From Calliphora vicina (lineage: Eukaryota; Arthropoda; Insecta; Diptera; Calliphoridae), in the NCBI RefSeq assembly GCF_958450345.1, contig NC_088781.1:114903431-114967430 (forward strand): a DNA stretch of 64,000 bases, written 5' to 3'. How positions within the stretch are numbered: the stretch's first letter is position 1; each line of letters begins with the position of its first letter. The position numbers and the translations under genes are program-made. A model generated the notes under the pieces. It did no database searches, was not told where the DNA came from, and saw only the letters and a list, made by a program, of their open reading frames with translations. Shown here piece after piece: positions 1 to 12,354 of this stretch.

Positions 1-2070
1 CCTCCTAATCCCTTAAACTCCTACTATGCCTACTATTTACCAATTGGCTTTGCTATCCCATTTTAAAGGCATTAAATAAGTTTTGCCACTTCTGATATTT
101 AAGCCTTCATTTTAGCCATATAATATTTCACTTTGAATTACAAGATGGTAGGCAACAGCAAAAACAACATAAGAAAAAAAATAAAAGTTAAAATTACAAA
201 GTAACACGTGCGGGAAATTAGTTCAGCTAGACCAAACCGCGTAATAACTTTTTATTCCTATATTTTCTTGTGAAAAGTTTTGTTTTTTTACACGCTGCTT
301 TTTCTGTGTAATGTTTAGTTTCTTTTTATGAAATTTTGTGCGATTTCATTGTAAAGTTTTCTTTAATTTTTTTTTTGTTTTACAATTTTTGCCTTTTTTA
401 TTTTGCTGCTGTGCTATTTGCTACATAGAGCAGCTATTCATTACAATCTGTGCGATATATTTTTGTGTTTCTTTCAACATCTCCTGGCATGATGAAACAA
501 TTGTATGAATGTATATTATTGGTGTGTGAATAAGGGATAGATGATAAAGGAGCATAAAGCCAAAAACCAATTTATTTTTCCGCCAGAGTCAGTTTGTTGT
601 GTTGTTTGTCATTGCCTTGAATTATTGGTAATACTGGTTGGTACCTTTTGTAACTTTGTTTTTGTTTGTATGTTTGTGTAAATGTATTTTGCACGTTTTT
701 TTTTTGTTGGCTTATTGTTGCTATTTTTGTCTTGGGTATCCTTTTTGGCTTGAAATGAAACTGCAGATGTCTACAACATTCAAAAACAGCACAAAATCCA
801 AGTAAAATAAAACATTTTTTTCTCCTACTTTTCAGCCATTCATTCGTTATTTTTTATTTTTCTTCTTTCGATTGAAACATATTGAACAAATGCGTATTTG
901 ACTAAAGCTTCCAACACTTTGGGAATATTTAGTTTTCTGTTTTTCTAAAGTTTTTGTGCTTGTAGGATATTTGAGTAATGGTAGTGTTTATTTATATATT
1001 CTCTTTTTTTCTGTTTACTTGGCTTTTCATTTGAGTTTGTTCTTTTCCTTTTTTGTTTTTCTTTAGTCTTATTTTAAACTCTGATTAGTGGCTAGGAGTT
1101 TACAAACAAGTCATTCTAGTGGCTAATTGGTCTTGAGGAAATATGATAATTTTGTTGAGGGGCTTTTTTTAATAGTCTGTCTGCAGTCTGGCGTGAATTA
1201 GTTACGGATGGAAATTGAAGCAAAATTTTTGTTTGAAATTTGTTTAATTTAAGAGTGCAAATAGAGGGTTTAACAACTGAAATACTGGCACAGTATAAAC
1301 TGAATAAATAAAATTGAGCTTTTTTAAAAAAATATCGAGAAAGAGTTAAATTTGTAGGAGGTACTATAAAATAACTCTAAATGAAATAACTCGCAACAAA
1401 ATAACTTCCAGTTCTGTTCTACTTTCAATACGGTCTCTATAAGACAGTCTCCAAGATATTTGATTTAACTAGTCTAAGTTATTTTAATTTTCTTGATTTA
1501 ATTTCCTTTTCACAAATGGAATTTTTAATTTTCCTCTTTGTCTGAACAAATTTTTAATCGTTTTTGTTGGTGTTACATCGAGACCTTTTTCTCTAGCTCA
1601 GTCTATTCTACGCCTGAAGTCTTTTCTTTTGTCTTTTAATTAAGCTGTATGAATGTTTGCTTTTTTCATATCTGAATGGCCCTTGTTGAATAAAGGCCTT
1701 TAGAATCCATAGCATTGGACAAGTAATAGCACAACAAGTAATCATATCACTATGCGAAACGCCGGGACACGTATATCTTATTTTATCGATCTAACATTTC
1801 CCGGTGGGCAGAACCCCCACCGATCACTGACCCTACTATTTGTCGCATAGTGTAATAGTTGGTAATAAAAACTATATTGAAGACCAATAACACAGCGATG
1901 CAAAAATGAATGAAATAGAAGTAACTGGGAAGTGATACTATACATGTGAAAGGTCTTGTGGAATACACGAATATATTTTTTAAAATTTGACAAACAGCCC
2001 CTTTATGTGGATTTAGAAAAAATAAACTAGGTATAAGACTTAAAAATGTGGGACTTACAATAAATTGCGT
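1..2070. other. AT-rich intronic DNA, no element recognised
   Basis: The stretch lies inside the gene's intron 3' of exon E. It is T-rich on the plus strand with many poly-T runs and has no open frame of note, no terminal inverted repeats and no array that I can see. The short frames on the minus strand around 1778-1993 show no recognisable motif. Confidence 0.5.
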
Positions 2071-2075
2071 ATCTT

Positions 2076-3530
2076 TTGACCGAGTTTTTTGTTTTTAATA
2101 ACTTATATATCGTTTTGAAGGGTACATATCTGTCATTTATTCTCACTTTGTTATTTAACATTATAGTGCAAACAACAAAGTTTTTTTTCTTCGAAAATTA
2201 TGAATTTTGTACCAACGAATCGTCATACGCGGGAAGTTTTACTTTATTTCTTCAGTTTGAAAAAAAGTGTCGCTGAAGCACACCAATTGCTCACCGAAGC
2301 TTATGGTGAATGTCTTTCATCATTTTCAACGTGCGTGAGATGGTTGATGCGGTTCAGAAGTGGAAATTGTGACATGAAAGACAAACATCCCCCAGCCCAG
2401 CCGATCTTGCGAAATCATTGGGATCTATTTCGGCAGCAATTTCAAAATGGTTGCAAGCATCAGGATTCATAACAAAACAGTGAAATTGCATACCATACGA
2501 ATTCAAGCTGAGAAACTTTGAAGACAATTTTGCATGTCAGAAATGATGCTTTACCGCTATAAAAGAATAACATTTCTGCACCGAATCACTACTTGTAAAA
2601 AACTTGATCCATTACGATAACCCGTAGCGTAAGAGATCGTACGTGAATCCTGGCCAACCACTGTGGTTCCAAATCAAAATCTAGGTGGACAAAATTATGA
2701 AAATCGGTATCTTCAGAATTTGGAAAAACTAAGTTTTTTTGGAAGCTGACAATCTGCTCTCCTCCAATACAAATGAATTTTTCAATTGGACATTTCGTTT
2801 GAATCATATTTTCGTTAATTTTTTTTAATATTTTACTGCTTTACTATATTAGATATATCTCAATGGTTTTACCATATAGAAATTCATACTTCAAAACATA
2901 GATAAACATTGATATAGGCTTTTATTAAATTTATATCTTATATTTATAGGCCTCTCCATTTTCCTGTTATAGTCCTGTAAACTTGGTTCTCAAATATACT
3001 GATATTTGTTTTTTTCTAAGAATGTTAGATAGCTTGATAAAAAAAAAGACCGTCGAAGCCAGTCCAATGACTATATACATCATTTAAAAAAATCGACACA
3101 AAAACCAAATATCCATGGCGCTAAGGCAATGAAACGTATTTGGTGGAACCAAAAGGGTCCTTTCTATTATGAGCTGCTGAAATCTAGCCAGACTATCACA
3201 TGGAAACTGTACCGAACACAACTGATTAGTTCGAAGCGAGCTTTGGTCGAAAAATGCGGCCAGACATGAAACTGTAATAATCCATCATGTCAACACTTGG
3301 CCACATGTTGCAATATTTGTTAAAAATAAGTGGTTGGAAAGTTCTACATTCACAGAATATCCAAAATTGGCTTGATTCGTTCTTGGCCTCAAAACATGGA
3401 CAGTTTTTTTGGCTTGGAATCCATACAGATAGATGGTAAAAGTTCATAGCTAACAATGACCAATACTAAATCTTTATTTTACAAACGTTTCAAAATAAAC
3501 GCTACAAATTTTAGAAATCCCGCATTTTTA
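2076..3530 (+). mobile_element. Mariner transposon relic, copy 1
   Basis: The open stretch 2200-2472 starts MNFVPTNRHTREVLLYFF and reads through AEAHQLLTEAYGE...WLMRFRSGNCDMKDKHPP, the N-terminal helix-turn-helix DNA-binding half of a mariner transposase (Tc1/mariner superfamily). After about 2660 the match is interrupted by roughly 390 bp of unrelated AT-rich DNA. It resumes near 3046 with degenerate catalytic-domain sequence (KPNIHGAKAMK-IWW-like, then a region matching the third catalytic block near 3240-3480). Frameshifts and stops make it inactive. The 5' end shares the GTATCTTTTGA...GGGTACATATCTGTCATTT block with the copies at 49545 and 54840, so it belongs to the same family. Outer ends and TA duplications could not be fixed exactly. 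Confidence 0.7.
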
Positions 3531-3725
3531 TGTCATTCATCCAATAAAAAAGTAAGAATATGCCGACTCAAATATACCCCTCATCAAATATACTTTAGGA
3601 TAAAGATTAAACCTATTTTTTGATGAAATTTTTTTCTAATTTTATCTGAAAAAAATTTTATTAATGAAAAAAATATAGTTAAAAAAAATTTTATGGTTTC
3701 CTGATTTTGACCCATTGTAGATATA

Positions 3726-3955
3726 CACAGTTCTCTGTGTACAGATTTGTAGTAGCAAGCGAATTTTTTGCCAATCGAATGATAGAATTTTGCGTTTCTA
3801 TCAAGAGAATGTCAGTTGCTAATGAATTAGTTTCTGTTGAAGCAACCAAACTTTTGTTTCCCCTTCTAAAAGTTTGTAGCAATAACCGTTAATTTCAGAC
3901 ACTAAGGTCGATTGGTAACAAATTCGCTTGCTATCACAAATCAGTTTTCTTTGTG
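3726..3955. mobile_element. TA-flanked MITE (CACAGAGAAAAC family), copy 1
   Basis: About 230 bp flanked by TA at 3724-3725 and 3956-3957. The ends resemble the better-preserved copies at 4121 and 40889, with CACAG at the left and a TTTTCTTTGTG right end, and the interior shares the GTAGCAA-CGAATTT-TTGCCAATCGAATGAT block. No coding capacity. The left TIR is altered by a small change after CACAG. Confidence 0.65.
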
Positions 3956-4120
3956 TAGAATTTTGCTTATATCTCAGCCATTTTTGGGCGATTTTATCGA
4001 TTTTGAATACCAACCGTACCGAGACCATAGCTGGTATATTGATGTGTGAATAATGTATGTTATTTGGGGGCTATGGAAATTTGATTTCAACATACAGACG
4101 GAGACAATATCGACTATCTA
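3956..4120. repeat. Dispersed repeat fragment between two MITEs
   Basis: The block GATATTGATGTGTGAATAATG...TTATTTGGGGGCT..GGAAA-TTGATTTCAACA recurs around 32368-32445, so the two MITEs sit within or beside a larger dispersed non-coding repeat. Confidence 0.5.
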
Positions 4121-4341
4121 CAAAGAGAAAACAGATTCGTGATAGCAAACGAATTTGTTGCCAATCGAATGATTCTATCTTAGTGACTGAATTTTTCAGT
4201 TGTGGCTACAATATTTTGGAAGGGGTAACTAAAGTTTGGTTGCGTCAACTGAAGTTCTTCTTTATCAACTGACTTTCTGTGCAACCGAGTCATTCGATTG
4301 GCAACAAATTTGGTTGCTATCACGAATCTGTTTTCTCTGTG
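4121..4341. mobile_element. TA-flanked MITE (CACAGAGAAAAC family), copy 2
   Basis: A 221-bp element bounded by TA on both sides. The left end CAAAGAGAAAACAGATTCGT mirrors the right end, which reads as CACAGAGAAAACAGATTCGT on the other strand; the inverted repeat continues through GATAGCAA-C-AATTTGTTGCCAATCGAATGA, so the TIR is over 45 bp with few mismatches. It is non-coding. The TA target suggests mobilisation by a Tc1/mariner-type transposase; this is inference. Confidence 0.75.
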
Positions 4342-4489
4342 TATCTATGAAAAATGTAGGAATTTCAAATGGAATAACAAACTTAAACACCCTTGCTAAA
4401 CTTGATGAAGGTTCTAAAAATATGTTTGCTGGCGAAAAACCACTGGCGTATTTCAAGCTAAGATACAGGATACTAATAAGTCTACAATA

Positions 4490-4630
4490 TTCTTGGTAAT
4501 AATGGTATTTAAGACGAAGACCAGAAGAATCTCATTTAAAAAAATATGTTTGCTGGAATTACACACAGATTTCTCACGGTTTCTTAAATATCATATATAC
4601 CATTTGAAAGGCCGCAGTTTATATTGAAAT
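4490..4630. repeat. Dispersed non-coding repeat, copy 1
   Basis: A block with AGTAA/CTAATAAGTCTA, AAAAAAATATTTG, ACACAGATTTCTCA and TACCATTTGAAAGGCC in the same order recurs at about 26615-26765. The element type is unknown; no termini were identified. Confidence 0.5.
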
Positions 4631-4659
4631 AAGTTTATACTCAACAAAGTTACTGGTTC

Positions 4660-4872
4660 ATCTATATAAATATATAAATGTCTTTGTAAGTTTGTTTGTT
4701 GGTTTGTTTATTTGTTTGAGCATCACGCCTAAACGGCTGAACCGATTTTATTGAAATTTGGAACGTAGATAGATCCTTACTGCGTCAATAGACTATATAT
4801 TTTTTATTTTACTACGACAGGGTTAGCGAAGCGCACCGGGTCAAGATAGTACGTGCATAAAGTTACCCGGTT
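4660..4872 (+). repeat. Widespread arthropod-type short repeat (ACGGCTGAACCGATTTT block)
   Basis: The segment runs from TATAAATGTCTTTGTAAGTT through a T/G-rich stretch and the block CCTAAACGGCTGAACCGATT TTATTGAAATTTGGA, ending at GCGAAGCGCACCGGGTCAAG. Blocks of this wording are familiar from non-coding parts of insect interspersed repeats; the exact class cannot be decided by eye. A more distant relative with CGGGTTGACCGATTTCAACC is at 36600-36790. Confidence 0.5.
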
Positions 4873-5089
4873 TTTTTTACCAGTAACTCAAAATTTTGGA
4901 GGTGCTTGGCAGATTTCAAAACAGTTTCTTGTTGTAGTCGAAAAATAGTATCACTTCCAAGGTATTTTTTGCTGTTGTACAGTATAATTTATTACATTAA
5001 ATTTAAAAGTGCGTAAATCACTAAAAATTTAACTTACATTTTTCTTTGATACATTTCTTTGTTATCTTTTAATAATATTAGAAACGATT

Positions 5090-5415
5090 ATCTTCGGTAC
5101 ATTATTAAATAATTTTTATAATATTCTTAAAATATTCCATAGCTTGACTAATTTCTCCAAAAGCAACAATTTATGTTCAATTTATACCTAAATTTACAAA
5201 GGAAACAAATATTACTCATACGTTAGGCGTGCACAGTAATAAAATAAATATTAATCATACGCACCAATTTCCTGAAATGAATAAATTTCTTTAACATTTT
5301 TTTTATACAAATTTTATGTTATTTTGTTTGTATTTTTAAGATAGCAGCATACGTATATAAAAAGGCCATAATTTAACCTTCTAATCATAAAAAGAAAATA
5401 CAATGAGCGTTGTAC
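5090..5415. repeat. Dispersed AT-rich repeat (AATCATACGCACC family), copy 1
   Basis: It carries the shared string AATAAAATAAATATTAATCA TACGCACC at about 5239-5266, preceded by TAGCTTGACTAATTTCTCC and followed by ATACAAATTTTATGTTATTT and TAAAAAGGCCATAATTTA. The same order is found at 7985-8198 and at 13960-15970. This copy is uninterrupted and shows the empty site for the 523-bp TIR element at 14012. Confidence 0.7.
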
Positions 5416-6236
5416 ACCTTTACAAAATTTTGTATAAAAACAGATAAATTTTATCCTAAAAAACAGAAACATATAAAATTTTCTTAATACTTGTTAGTAC
5501 TCTATAAAATTAGGGATAAGTAAAGCGGGTTATAAAGAATGAAACATTGGACATGCTTTTGCATTCAAATTACTTGGATAGTTTAATTTGTTACTATTTT
5601 TGTTTAAGTAGTTAAAGAGTTTAATTATTTATTAAAAATATGCAAATATCTATGATATGAGTGCTTGCAATATTCTGTTATGAAACAGCTGAAGTATATC
5701 TCAAGTTCTTCACTGCTGCAATTTAAAACACCTTTAGTGTTTTTTTCTTTAGCCTTGACTTGTTTTCTGGCTCATATAATATTTTTTTATATAGTGTTTT
5801 CTCATATTAAATTTAAGCCATCATAAAAGAGTATAAACTTTAAAACCTTAAAGCCATTATAGAAAACAGCATAAAAAACCGAAAAGAAACATACAACTCA
5901 GCCATAATTTATAAAAATAAATCTGTGTAAGAACCCACTGGCAGCCAAAAAAAATGTGTAAAAAAAGAACAGCAAAATATGAAAAGCGAAAACATTTTTT
6001 AAAATTGAAAGAAAAAGAAGAGCAGTACACAGATAAAAATCAAAAAGAAAAAAGACAAGAAATAATAAAGTGAAGGTGTGTATGTACTTGAAGGAAAAAA
6101 TATGTTAACAATGTCATAATATACCGAAAATGCGCAACGCATATTAAAATTTTATATCGAAAACAGGCACAGCTACAAAATAGCAATAAGTATAAAAAAA
6201 CACTTGCACACAGTATTTACATACATATGTGTATAT
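5416..6236. other. AT-rich intronic DNA, no element recognised
   Basis: A-rich stretch without open frames, inverted termini or arrays that I can recognise. Confidence 0.45.
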
Positions 6237-6549
6237 TAGGGTGGAATACTGTTTGAGCAGTCATATTTTTCACAAATTAGTTCAAAGTACTCTGAAATTA
6301 TACTGTAAAGTATGCCGAAAATCGGGCAACCTTTGTCCATAGTCCCCATACGAGGCCACTTCAACATTTAATTTTTTTTTGAAAATATTTCTACTTTGAA
6401 TCTAAAAACGAAACTTCAAATGTGCAAATTCCAGACGTTATCAGATTTTGCTCAAATATTCATTCAAATATTAATTATGGTTGACAAATAGAAATTTGGG
6501 AAATTGGCGGAATTTAAAATCGCAAAAGTTCGAAAAAAGGACCACCCTG
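6237..6549. mobile_element. hAT-like MITE candidate (TAGGGTGG termini)
   Basis: The left end is TAGGGTGG and the right end CCACCCTG, and the 8 bp outside are GTGTATAT (6229-6236) and GTGTGCAT (6550-6557), six of eight identical and both fitting the hAT target pattern nTnnnnAn. TIRs are short (about 8 bp) and the interior is non-coding, so this is a weaker call than the elements at 22081 and 43911. Confidence 0.45.
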
Positions 6550-6557
6550 GTGTGCAT

Positions 6558-7984
6558 GTGTATCAGAATAATATGATTCGATACGATTCCATATGAAAAA
6601 TACTGAAAAAAGCAACTAAAAACTTTAACAAAACAGTTGAATTGAAGCACAAGTAGCAGTGAAGCACACACTACAAAACTGTAAAGGATGTTCAGGCACT
6701 TATACGGCAGGAGTATGTGAATGTGTGTTTATTTTTGTATATCTGTGTATTTATAAAATGACAGTGTAAAGTGCTTTATTTGGAAAGTGTGTGATATTAT
6801 TTTTTGTTGGAATTTTTCAATATTTGTTATCGTAAGAGGCTCTATTGCGACAGAGGTGTGGTAAGACATTTTGAAAATTTTAAATAGGGGAAATGGGAGG
6901 AGCTTTTGGCGAACACTTGAACTTTGTCGTGTTTTCATAAAATCAATGAATAAATAACTTCAACTAATGATAGATTTGTCCATTATTTCTTTCAACAAAC
7001 TAGGTTATCTAGATTCTGAATAAGTTGTCGCTTCCAAATACTGCTATTTATTTCCAAATTTGAAAAAGTTTAGAAGATTTAGCATTCATCAGAAATTCAG
7101 ATTTGCATCGAATGTATTTGCTCATAAAATTTTAAGTATTCTGAATAAAACCCTATTATTTGAAGCATAAGCTCATCACATTTGTATAAACTGTTTCAAT
7201 TTCAAATCAAAAAAAGAATTTAAGTCTCTAAATTTAGTTCATATTTTTTAATTTACCTCTAAATTTAAAATACTAAAAAGCCAGCTTGGCTTTTCCCAGC
7301 TTCCTTTAAATCAATATGTATTTATACATAACTCCACCTAAACATATTTATGTATGTCTCATTCCTTCTAGCTGCACCTAAAACTCCAACGCTTTTATCA
7401 GTTACCATGCATAAAACACGATTTCTTTGACTTAAAATATTGGTATTTGTATGTCACATATTTATTTTACATGTATTTTAAACAAACACATACACATTAA
7501 TGTTATAACGTAATCACAAACATAAGTGTTTGTGCAATATTTACCGCTACATCATACACACATGTATATAACGTTACCTCAAACCCAAACGGCCTCATTC
7601 TTACAAAGCTAATATTCAATTGTAAGCAGCAATAATACTTTCATTTTGCATATGAATTTAATTCACCTGTAAAATTATTGAATTAATTGGTATGGCCGAT
7701 ATCATTTTAAGTGACGATATCTACATACATACATATGCATGTACGTATGTATGTATATTTTGATCATTTCTGTTTTACTTTTGTGAGAACGTGCATGTGC
7801 TGGTGAATGAATTTCTAAAAGAAATAAGCGTGATTGCGGCAAATAATACGTAAGCATACGTGTTGGCAATAAAATAAATTTTCAAGGCCTTTTTCCTTCC
7901 ATCCGTACGTGTACGGTAGAGATATTAAGGAAGGTTGTTTCATAAATACTGTGACAAAAGTTGGGTAAATAGTTAATGCTTTCA
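6558..7984. other. AT-rich intronic DNA with short microsatellites
   Basis: No gene or transposon recognised. A CATA/TATG alternating stretch (ACATACATACATATGCATGTACGTATGTATG) lies at about 7721-7754 and is self-complementary; similar motifs are common in fly introns. Confidence 0.45.
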
Positions 7985-8198
7985 TATAATTTTTATAATA
8001 TTCCCTGACAAATATCTTAAAAATTCAAAACAATTAATTTTCCACTTATCCATATGTAAATTTACAAAGCAAATAAATATTTCACATACTTTTAGGTGCG
8101 CACATTAATAAAATAAATATTAATCATACGCACCACATTCCTTTGTACTATTTTTTTATTTCTTTGTACAAGGTTTATGTTATTTTTATACCCACCAC
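7985..8198. repeat. Dispersed AT-rich repeat (AATCATACGCACC family), copy 2
   Basis: It contains CAAATAAATATTTCACATAC, the shared AATAAAATAAATATTAATCA TACGCACC string (about 8109-8136) and TTTATGTTATTTTTATA. The match to copy 1 stops at about 8198, where a TATACCCACCACC block begins, which suggests a second element was inserted there. Confidence 0.65.
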
Positions 8199-8690
8199 CA
8201 AAACACATCGAAATATTTATCGCAGATGCACAAAAGTATATATATTCTGAGCCTTTATACAATTCTAAGACGATCTAGCTATGTCTGCCCATCTAACCAG
8301 ATAGTCTAAATGTTGAATGCACGATAGAGCCTACAGGGAAGAACTAAGGGCGATGAAATTTTTCTCAAATATGCCTTGTTGATCAGAAACGATTAGTTTT
8401 GAAAATGGAAAAAATCATTCCAGTTGAACCAGAGTTCTGGACCAAACAGTGAGATAACGTTAAAAAAATTGCTCAAAAATTGCAATTTTATCTTAATATT
8501 TAGCAGATAAAGCATCGAAATTTTGCACATGATATTACTATTATAAAAGAACAATTTCTACCCATACAAAATTTATTATCGAAAATAGCTTAAATCCGAT
8601 ATAAATAAATTTACAAAAATCGGTGTCAGTCTTATATTGCTGGTGAGAATATAAGAGAGTATATATAAGGCATAGCTGAATATAACGATT
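8192..8690. repeat. TATACCC...GGTATATA-type dispersed repeat nested in copy 2
   Basis: It begins TATACCCACCACCAAAACAC and ends near GTATATATAAGGCATAGCTGAATATAACG. The start and end wording resembles the elements at 14672-15548 and 33120 onward, which also open with TATACxC and close with GGTATATAAG...CCGAATATA. No coding sequence. Class unknown. Confidence 0.45.
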
Positions 8691-9760
8691 AAGCCTCTCC
8701 TAAGAACTATTTGTATTTAAAATAAGGTTTGTTTTTAAAAATAAATTTTTAGTTATTTTAATCTCCCATCGATGAGGAGGAGAGTGTTATAGATTTCTTA
8801 TGGTTTTTATTAACCATCGCCATAATAATAGCATATCCAGCTAACAGTTTTAAACTTAATTTAGAATATCTACCTTGTTCGATGAAATTTATAAAAAATA
8901 TACTATGCTATTTTTCTTAATAATGCAAACACTACAAATTTTAAAACTTTCACATTGGAAAGACAAATTTACAAACCACAAATTTTCAATTACTCAAAAT
9001 CTCCCGAATTGTACTCAAGTGTTTTGGATTAGGTTACATAGCAACGTCGGAGTTTGCGAGTACACTCGGAGGCCCTTAAGTCCATTATGATAATATTATA
9101 TGCTCATATTAATCATGAGTTGTACATTAATTAGAATTCCGAAAACAACGAAAAACTATGTACTTGGAAACCAATTATAAACGAGGAACTAACATACATT
9201 TTAGGAGTCCTTTTCAGACCTTTGGAAAACAAATTCGTATCCACTGCATTGAGCAACGATGTCGCGTAATAGGTTTACGGAAATCTATCAATTCGTTCGA
9301 TTTGACTGACTTTAGGTCAATTGTGAGTCACGTACCTAATAAAAATCATACCCACAAAATCCTGAATGTAGAAAATTTTTAGTAGACGCAGTATCTTCTG
9401 AGTGAAGCCAGACAATTATTACTATTGGCAAGACAATTTGACCTTGTAAGGTCGAATTTGAAAGCCTAGTTTAATACATATTTAATACTCGCCTGGAAAA
9501 CAGAACAAATATGTATTGGGAAACCTGTCCTATTCATATGATGATATTCGATATCACTATCAAAGGGATGTACAGCAGTGTTGACTAAGGATGACTTGTT
9601 TGTATCTCTCCCTCCCTGTGCAGGCAAACATATTAAATAGGCATTGTTATGTTAATGATGTTAAAGTTATACCTAATTTTTGTTTGGTAGAGATTAAATT
9701 ATATCATTCTTCTTCCGGATGTATCGATTAGGCAAACGAATCAGTGTTACCGCGTAAAGT
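8691..9760. other. Degenerate intronic DNA, unassigned
   Basis: Less AT-rich than its surroundings from about 9030 on, as decayed coding transposons usually are, but I could not match a protein family. Short frames at 8875-9090 and 9158-9382 have no recognisable motif. Confidence 0.35.
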
Positions 9761-9898
9761 GGGTTACCTCTATTCTGAAGCCAAATCATCGACCATATTC
9801 GATATTGCAATCAGAGGAATATACTGCATGGGTTACCTCTATTCTAAAGCCAAATCATCGACCATATTCGATATTGCAATCAGAGGAATATGCGCAAC
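9761..9898. repeat. 69-bp tandem duplication
   Basis: GGGTTACCTCTATTCT(G/A)AAG through CAATCAGAGGAATAT occurs twice, starting at 9761 and 9830. The period of 69 bp keeps the reading frame. The copies differ at very few positions over at least 60 bp, so the duplication is young. The host sequence was not recognised. Confidence 0.8.
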
Positions 9899-10544
9899 AG
9901 TTTCGTTCAATGTCTTTCCCCCATGTCCGTGGCTCAATACTAACTCAGAAAGGTGAAATATATGCTGAACCAGAATATTATTTAAATTGAGAATACATTT
10001 TATACTTGTAAGATCGAAGTGAAGTGTTTGGTGCAGCTTTAATACTTGCGTTCTTATCACTCGATCCACTGCAAAGATTTTCGCTTGAAAAGCTGCCCAG
10101 GTATTGACAAACCCTGAATCCAAAATTTGCCAAATAAAATACCCAAGCATCTGAAAATACTAAGATCAAATTAGGAGATCACCAAGGATAGAGTTAACGG
10201 CACAGTAATATATTGCCGGTATCATAATCCTAAAAATCCTATACAATTTCGTATTAGTATTTTTCTTAGACTAGTTTCATTTCAAATACGGTCGTTCTTC
10301 AGTCCGCTTGACACCTTGAGTCTTAAATCCAACATACCAAAGAAGCATTTTATGCAGATGTAGCGTCTGCTCCATACTGGCTTCAGGACTGGAATTCATT
10401 GAGCCAATAATAATAATATATCAGGATAGTCTCTGGATTTATTGTGAAAGGTCGTCCAATAGGGACTTCCGAACACTGACAGTAGATATCGATCATGCTG
10501 CTGAAGCTACATCTATCAAATTGACTGTCATTTATTAAGTTTAT

Positions 10545-11060
10545 TTTGCAAAATTACCATTAACGGACATAGCGATCAAAATCAAGTGCAAATGATAAAA
10601 TTGTTTTATCCAAATGGCAGTTCTGATCGGCAAACGTCCTGCGCGCTTCACCATTTAACTTGATAAGACCAATTTCTGGATGAATTCATTGTTTAGTTTG
10701 TGTCATCGGCCCACATCGGTTCATCACCATCGCCAGGCACTAAAGGTCGATTACCAACTTAGCTTAAGCTACATTAGACATTCTGCACGAGCGAGATGAG
10801 GGCATGGTCATTTCACGTGGAGGTGATGTGAACAGGCCACCGAGATCGTGCGACTTGACCCCATTAGACATTTTCGTGTGGTGTTTTCTTAAGTAGTAGA
10901 TGTATGCGAATAATCTTCATACCACAGCAGCCCTTAAAACAAACATAACAATAAGCTATCGGTCAAATTCCGCCGGCTTTATATGTCAAAGTCATGGAAA
11001 ATAAGACATATAGGATCAGCGAAGCCACGGCTGGCAATTAGACGATGTAATATTCCATAC
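10545..11060 (+). mobile_element. Tc1/mariner-superfamily transposase relic, second family, internally deleted
   Basis: Near 10580-10650 the plus strand reads MIKLFYPNGSSDRQTSCALH, which resembles the N-terminal helix-turn-helix (I-K-F-Y-Y-x-N-x-x-S-V-R-x-T-x-R-A-L) of a transposase family different from the mariner copies. Near 10820-10890 it reads GGDVNRPPRSCDLTPLDIFV, the N-W-P-P-R-S-C-D-L-T-P-L-D-F-F-L-W block holding the third acidic catalytic residue. The central catalytic part between them is missing, so this is an internally deleted copy. A fuller inverted relative is at 52870-53450. Confidence 0.55.
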
Positions 11061-11164
11061 ATAATGGAATCGATAGGCCTTCCGAAACAACTGTACAAAA
11101 AATTTTACAATTTTGGGTTTGTTTCTTGCTCACAGATTGCAAATTTATCCCCTATGACATCGCC

Positions 11165-11620
11165 ATATTAAACATAAAGGTCGCCTTCATATAAAGTGGT
11201 AGTATCTATTAATTTCGATCCATATCAATTTGGAACAAATCATGTGGCAAGTTTTGTGCTACTTCTCTTCCCCAATGAACAATATAAGTTTTGATACCCC
11301 TTGCCTTTCCTAAAGTTTTCTTCAACTATGCTGTTGTTTGCAATCAACTCTCAACATTACGTTTTCATGGATCTTCGAGACCAGAATCAGGCCATGGTAT
11401 CTGGCTTTCTTGGAAACTTTAATTTACTTTATCACTTTCCTCGTTTCATAACACAACGTCATTAGCATAAGCGACTACCTCGGTTATTGTTCAACTGAGC
11501 CTGAAAAGGATTTTATTTATGACAAGGTAACTCGTCAATGAATTGTGCCTCTTTTTCCCAATGTTCACACACTACTTCTAAAATTGATTAATTCGCTCTT
11601 CAGCATATTTCTCGTTCATC
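11165..11620 (-). pseudogene. Non-LTR retrotransposon reverse transcriptase relic
   Basis: The minus strand near 11490 reads TEVVAYANDVVL, a form of the RT active-site box (A-Y-A-D-D-V-V-L) with the second position changed to N. Downstream the frame is broken but keeps RT-like composition. It is a short degenerate fragment; clade not assigned. Confidence 0.4.
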
Positions 11621-12354
11621 CGATAAGATTCGACTATTCAGTATACATTTAAATTGTCTCTGTATCCATAAGTATTTTCTCGATATTTTTAACAACGCCA
11701 AGCGAGTATATTTGCACTAATCTTATATTAAGTATGTAGTATATTGCGTCTGGCAGAAGTTACACGAGTTGTGAATATTCGAACCACAAACTTCTCAAAC
11801 TACCTCCACTCATATGTTTTTCTTCACATATAGGTATGCATATTGAAAGTTTATGTCAATACTTATACGATTGACTAGATGTACGGATATGCCATACGTA
11901 AATACGACAAAAAGGAATCGTTAAAAAAATAATAAATGTATATATTTTTATTAAAAAAATTCTACGTTGAAATTTCAGTTTTCCATACACATCATATTCA
12001 TTTAAAAGAAACACAGTTGGAAGAAGAATTTCACTTTTTTTTAATAACTTTTTCAGAAAAAAAAAATTGAGAGAATATTTATACAGCATGTACAGATGAA
12101 TATATTGTATGAAGGTTTATAGGCCATTAAATTGTGCTTATGAAAAATTTATTTGTTGAGAGCAGCTCTATTGTTCTATTGTTTGTTTGCCACAGAGATT
12201 TTTTTACATACAGTATTTTATTTTTGTTTTTTTGTATGAAACATATTTTTTTGTACTGGCAGAATTTATAGTACAAATTTTGGTACTTTTTTTTAAGTAA
12301 ATATGAGAATGTATGTATAGTTTTTATGTTTAAAATTTTGTTGCTGTTACTTAC

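Noticed and set aside
9839..10150. 103-residue open frame on the minus strand
   Set aside because: No motif, no splice or start context, and it overlaps the 69-bp duplication; chance frame.
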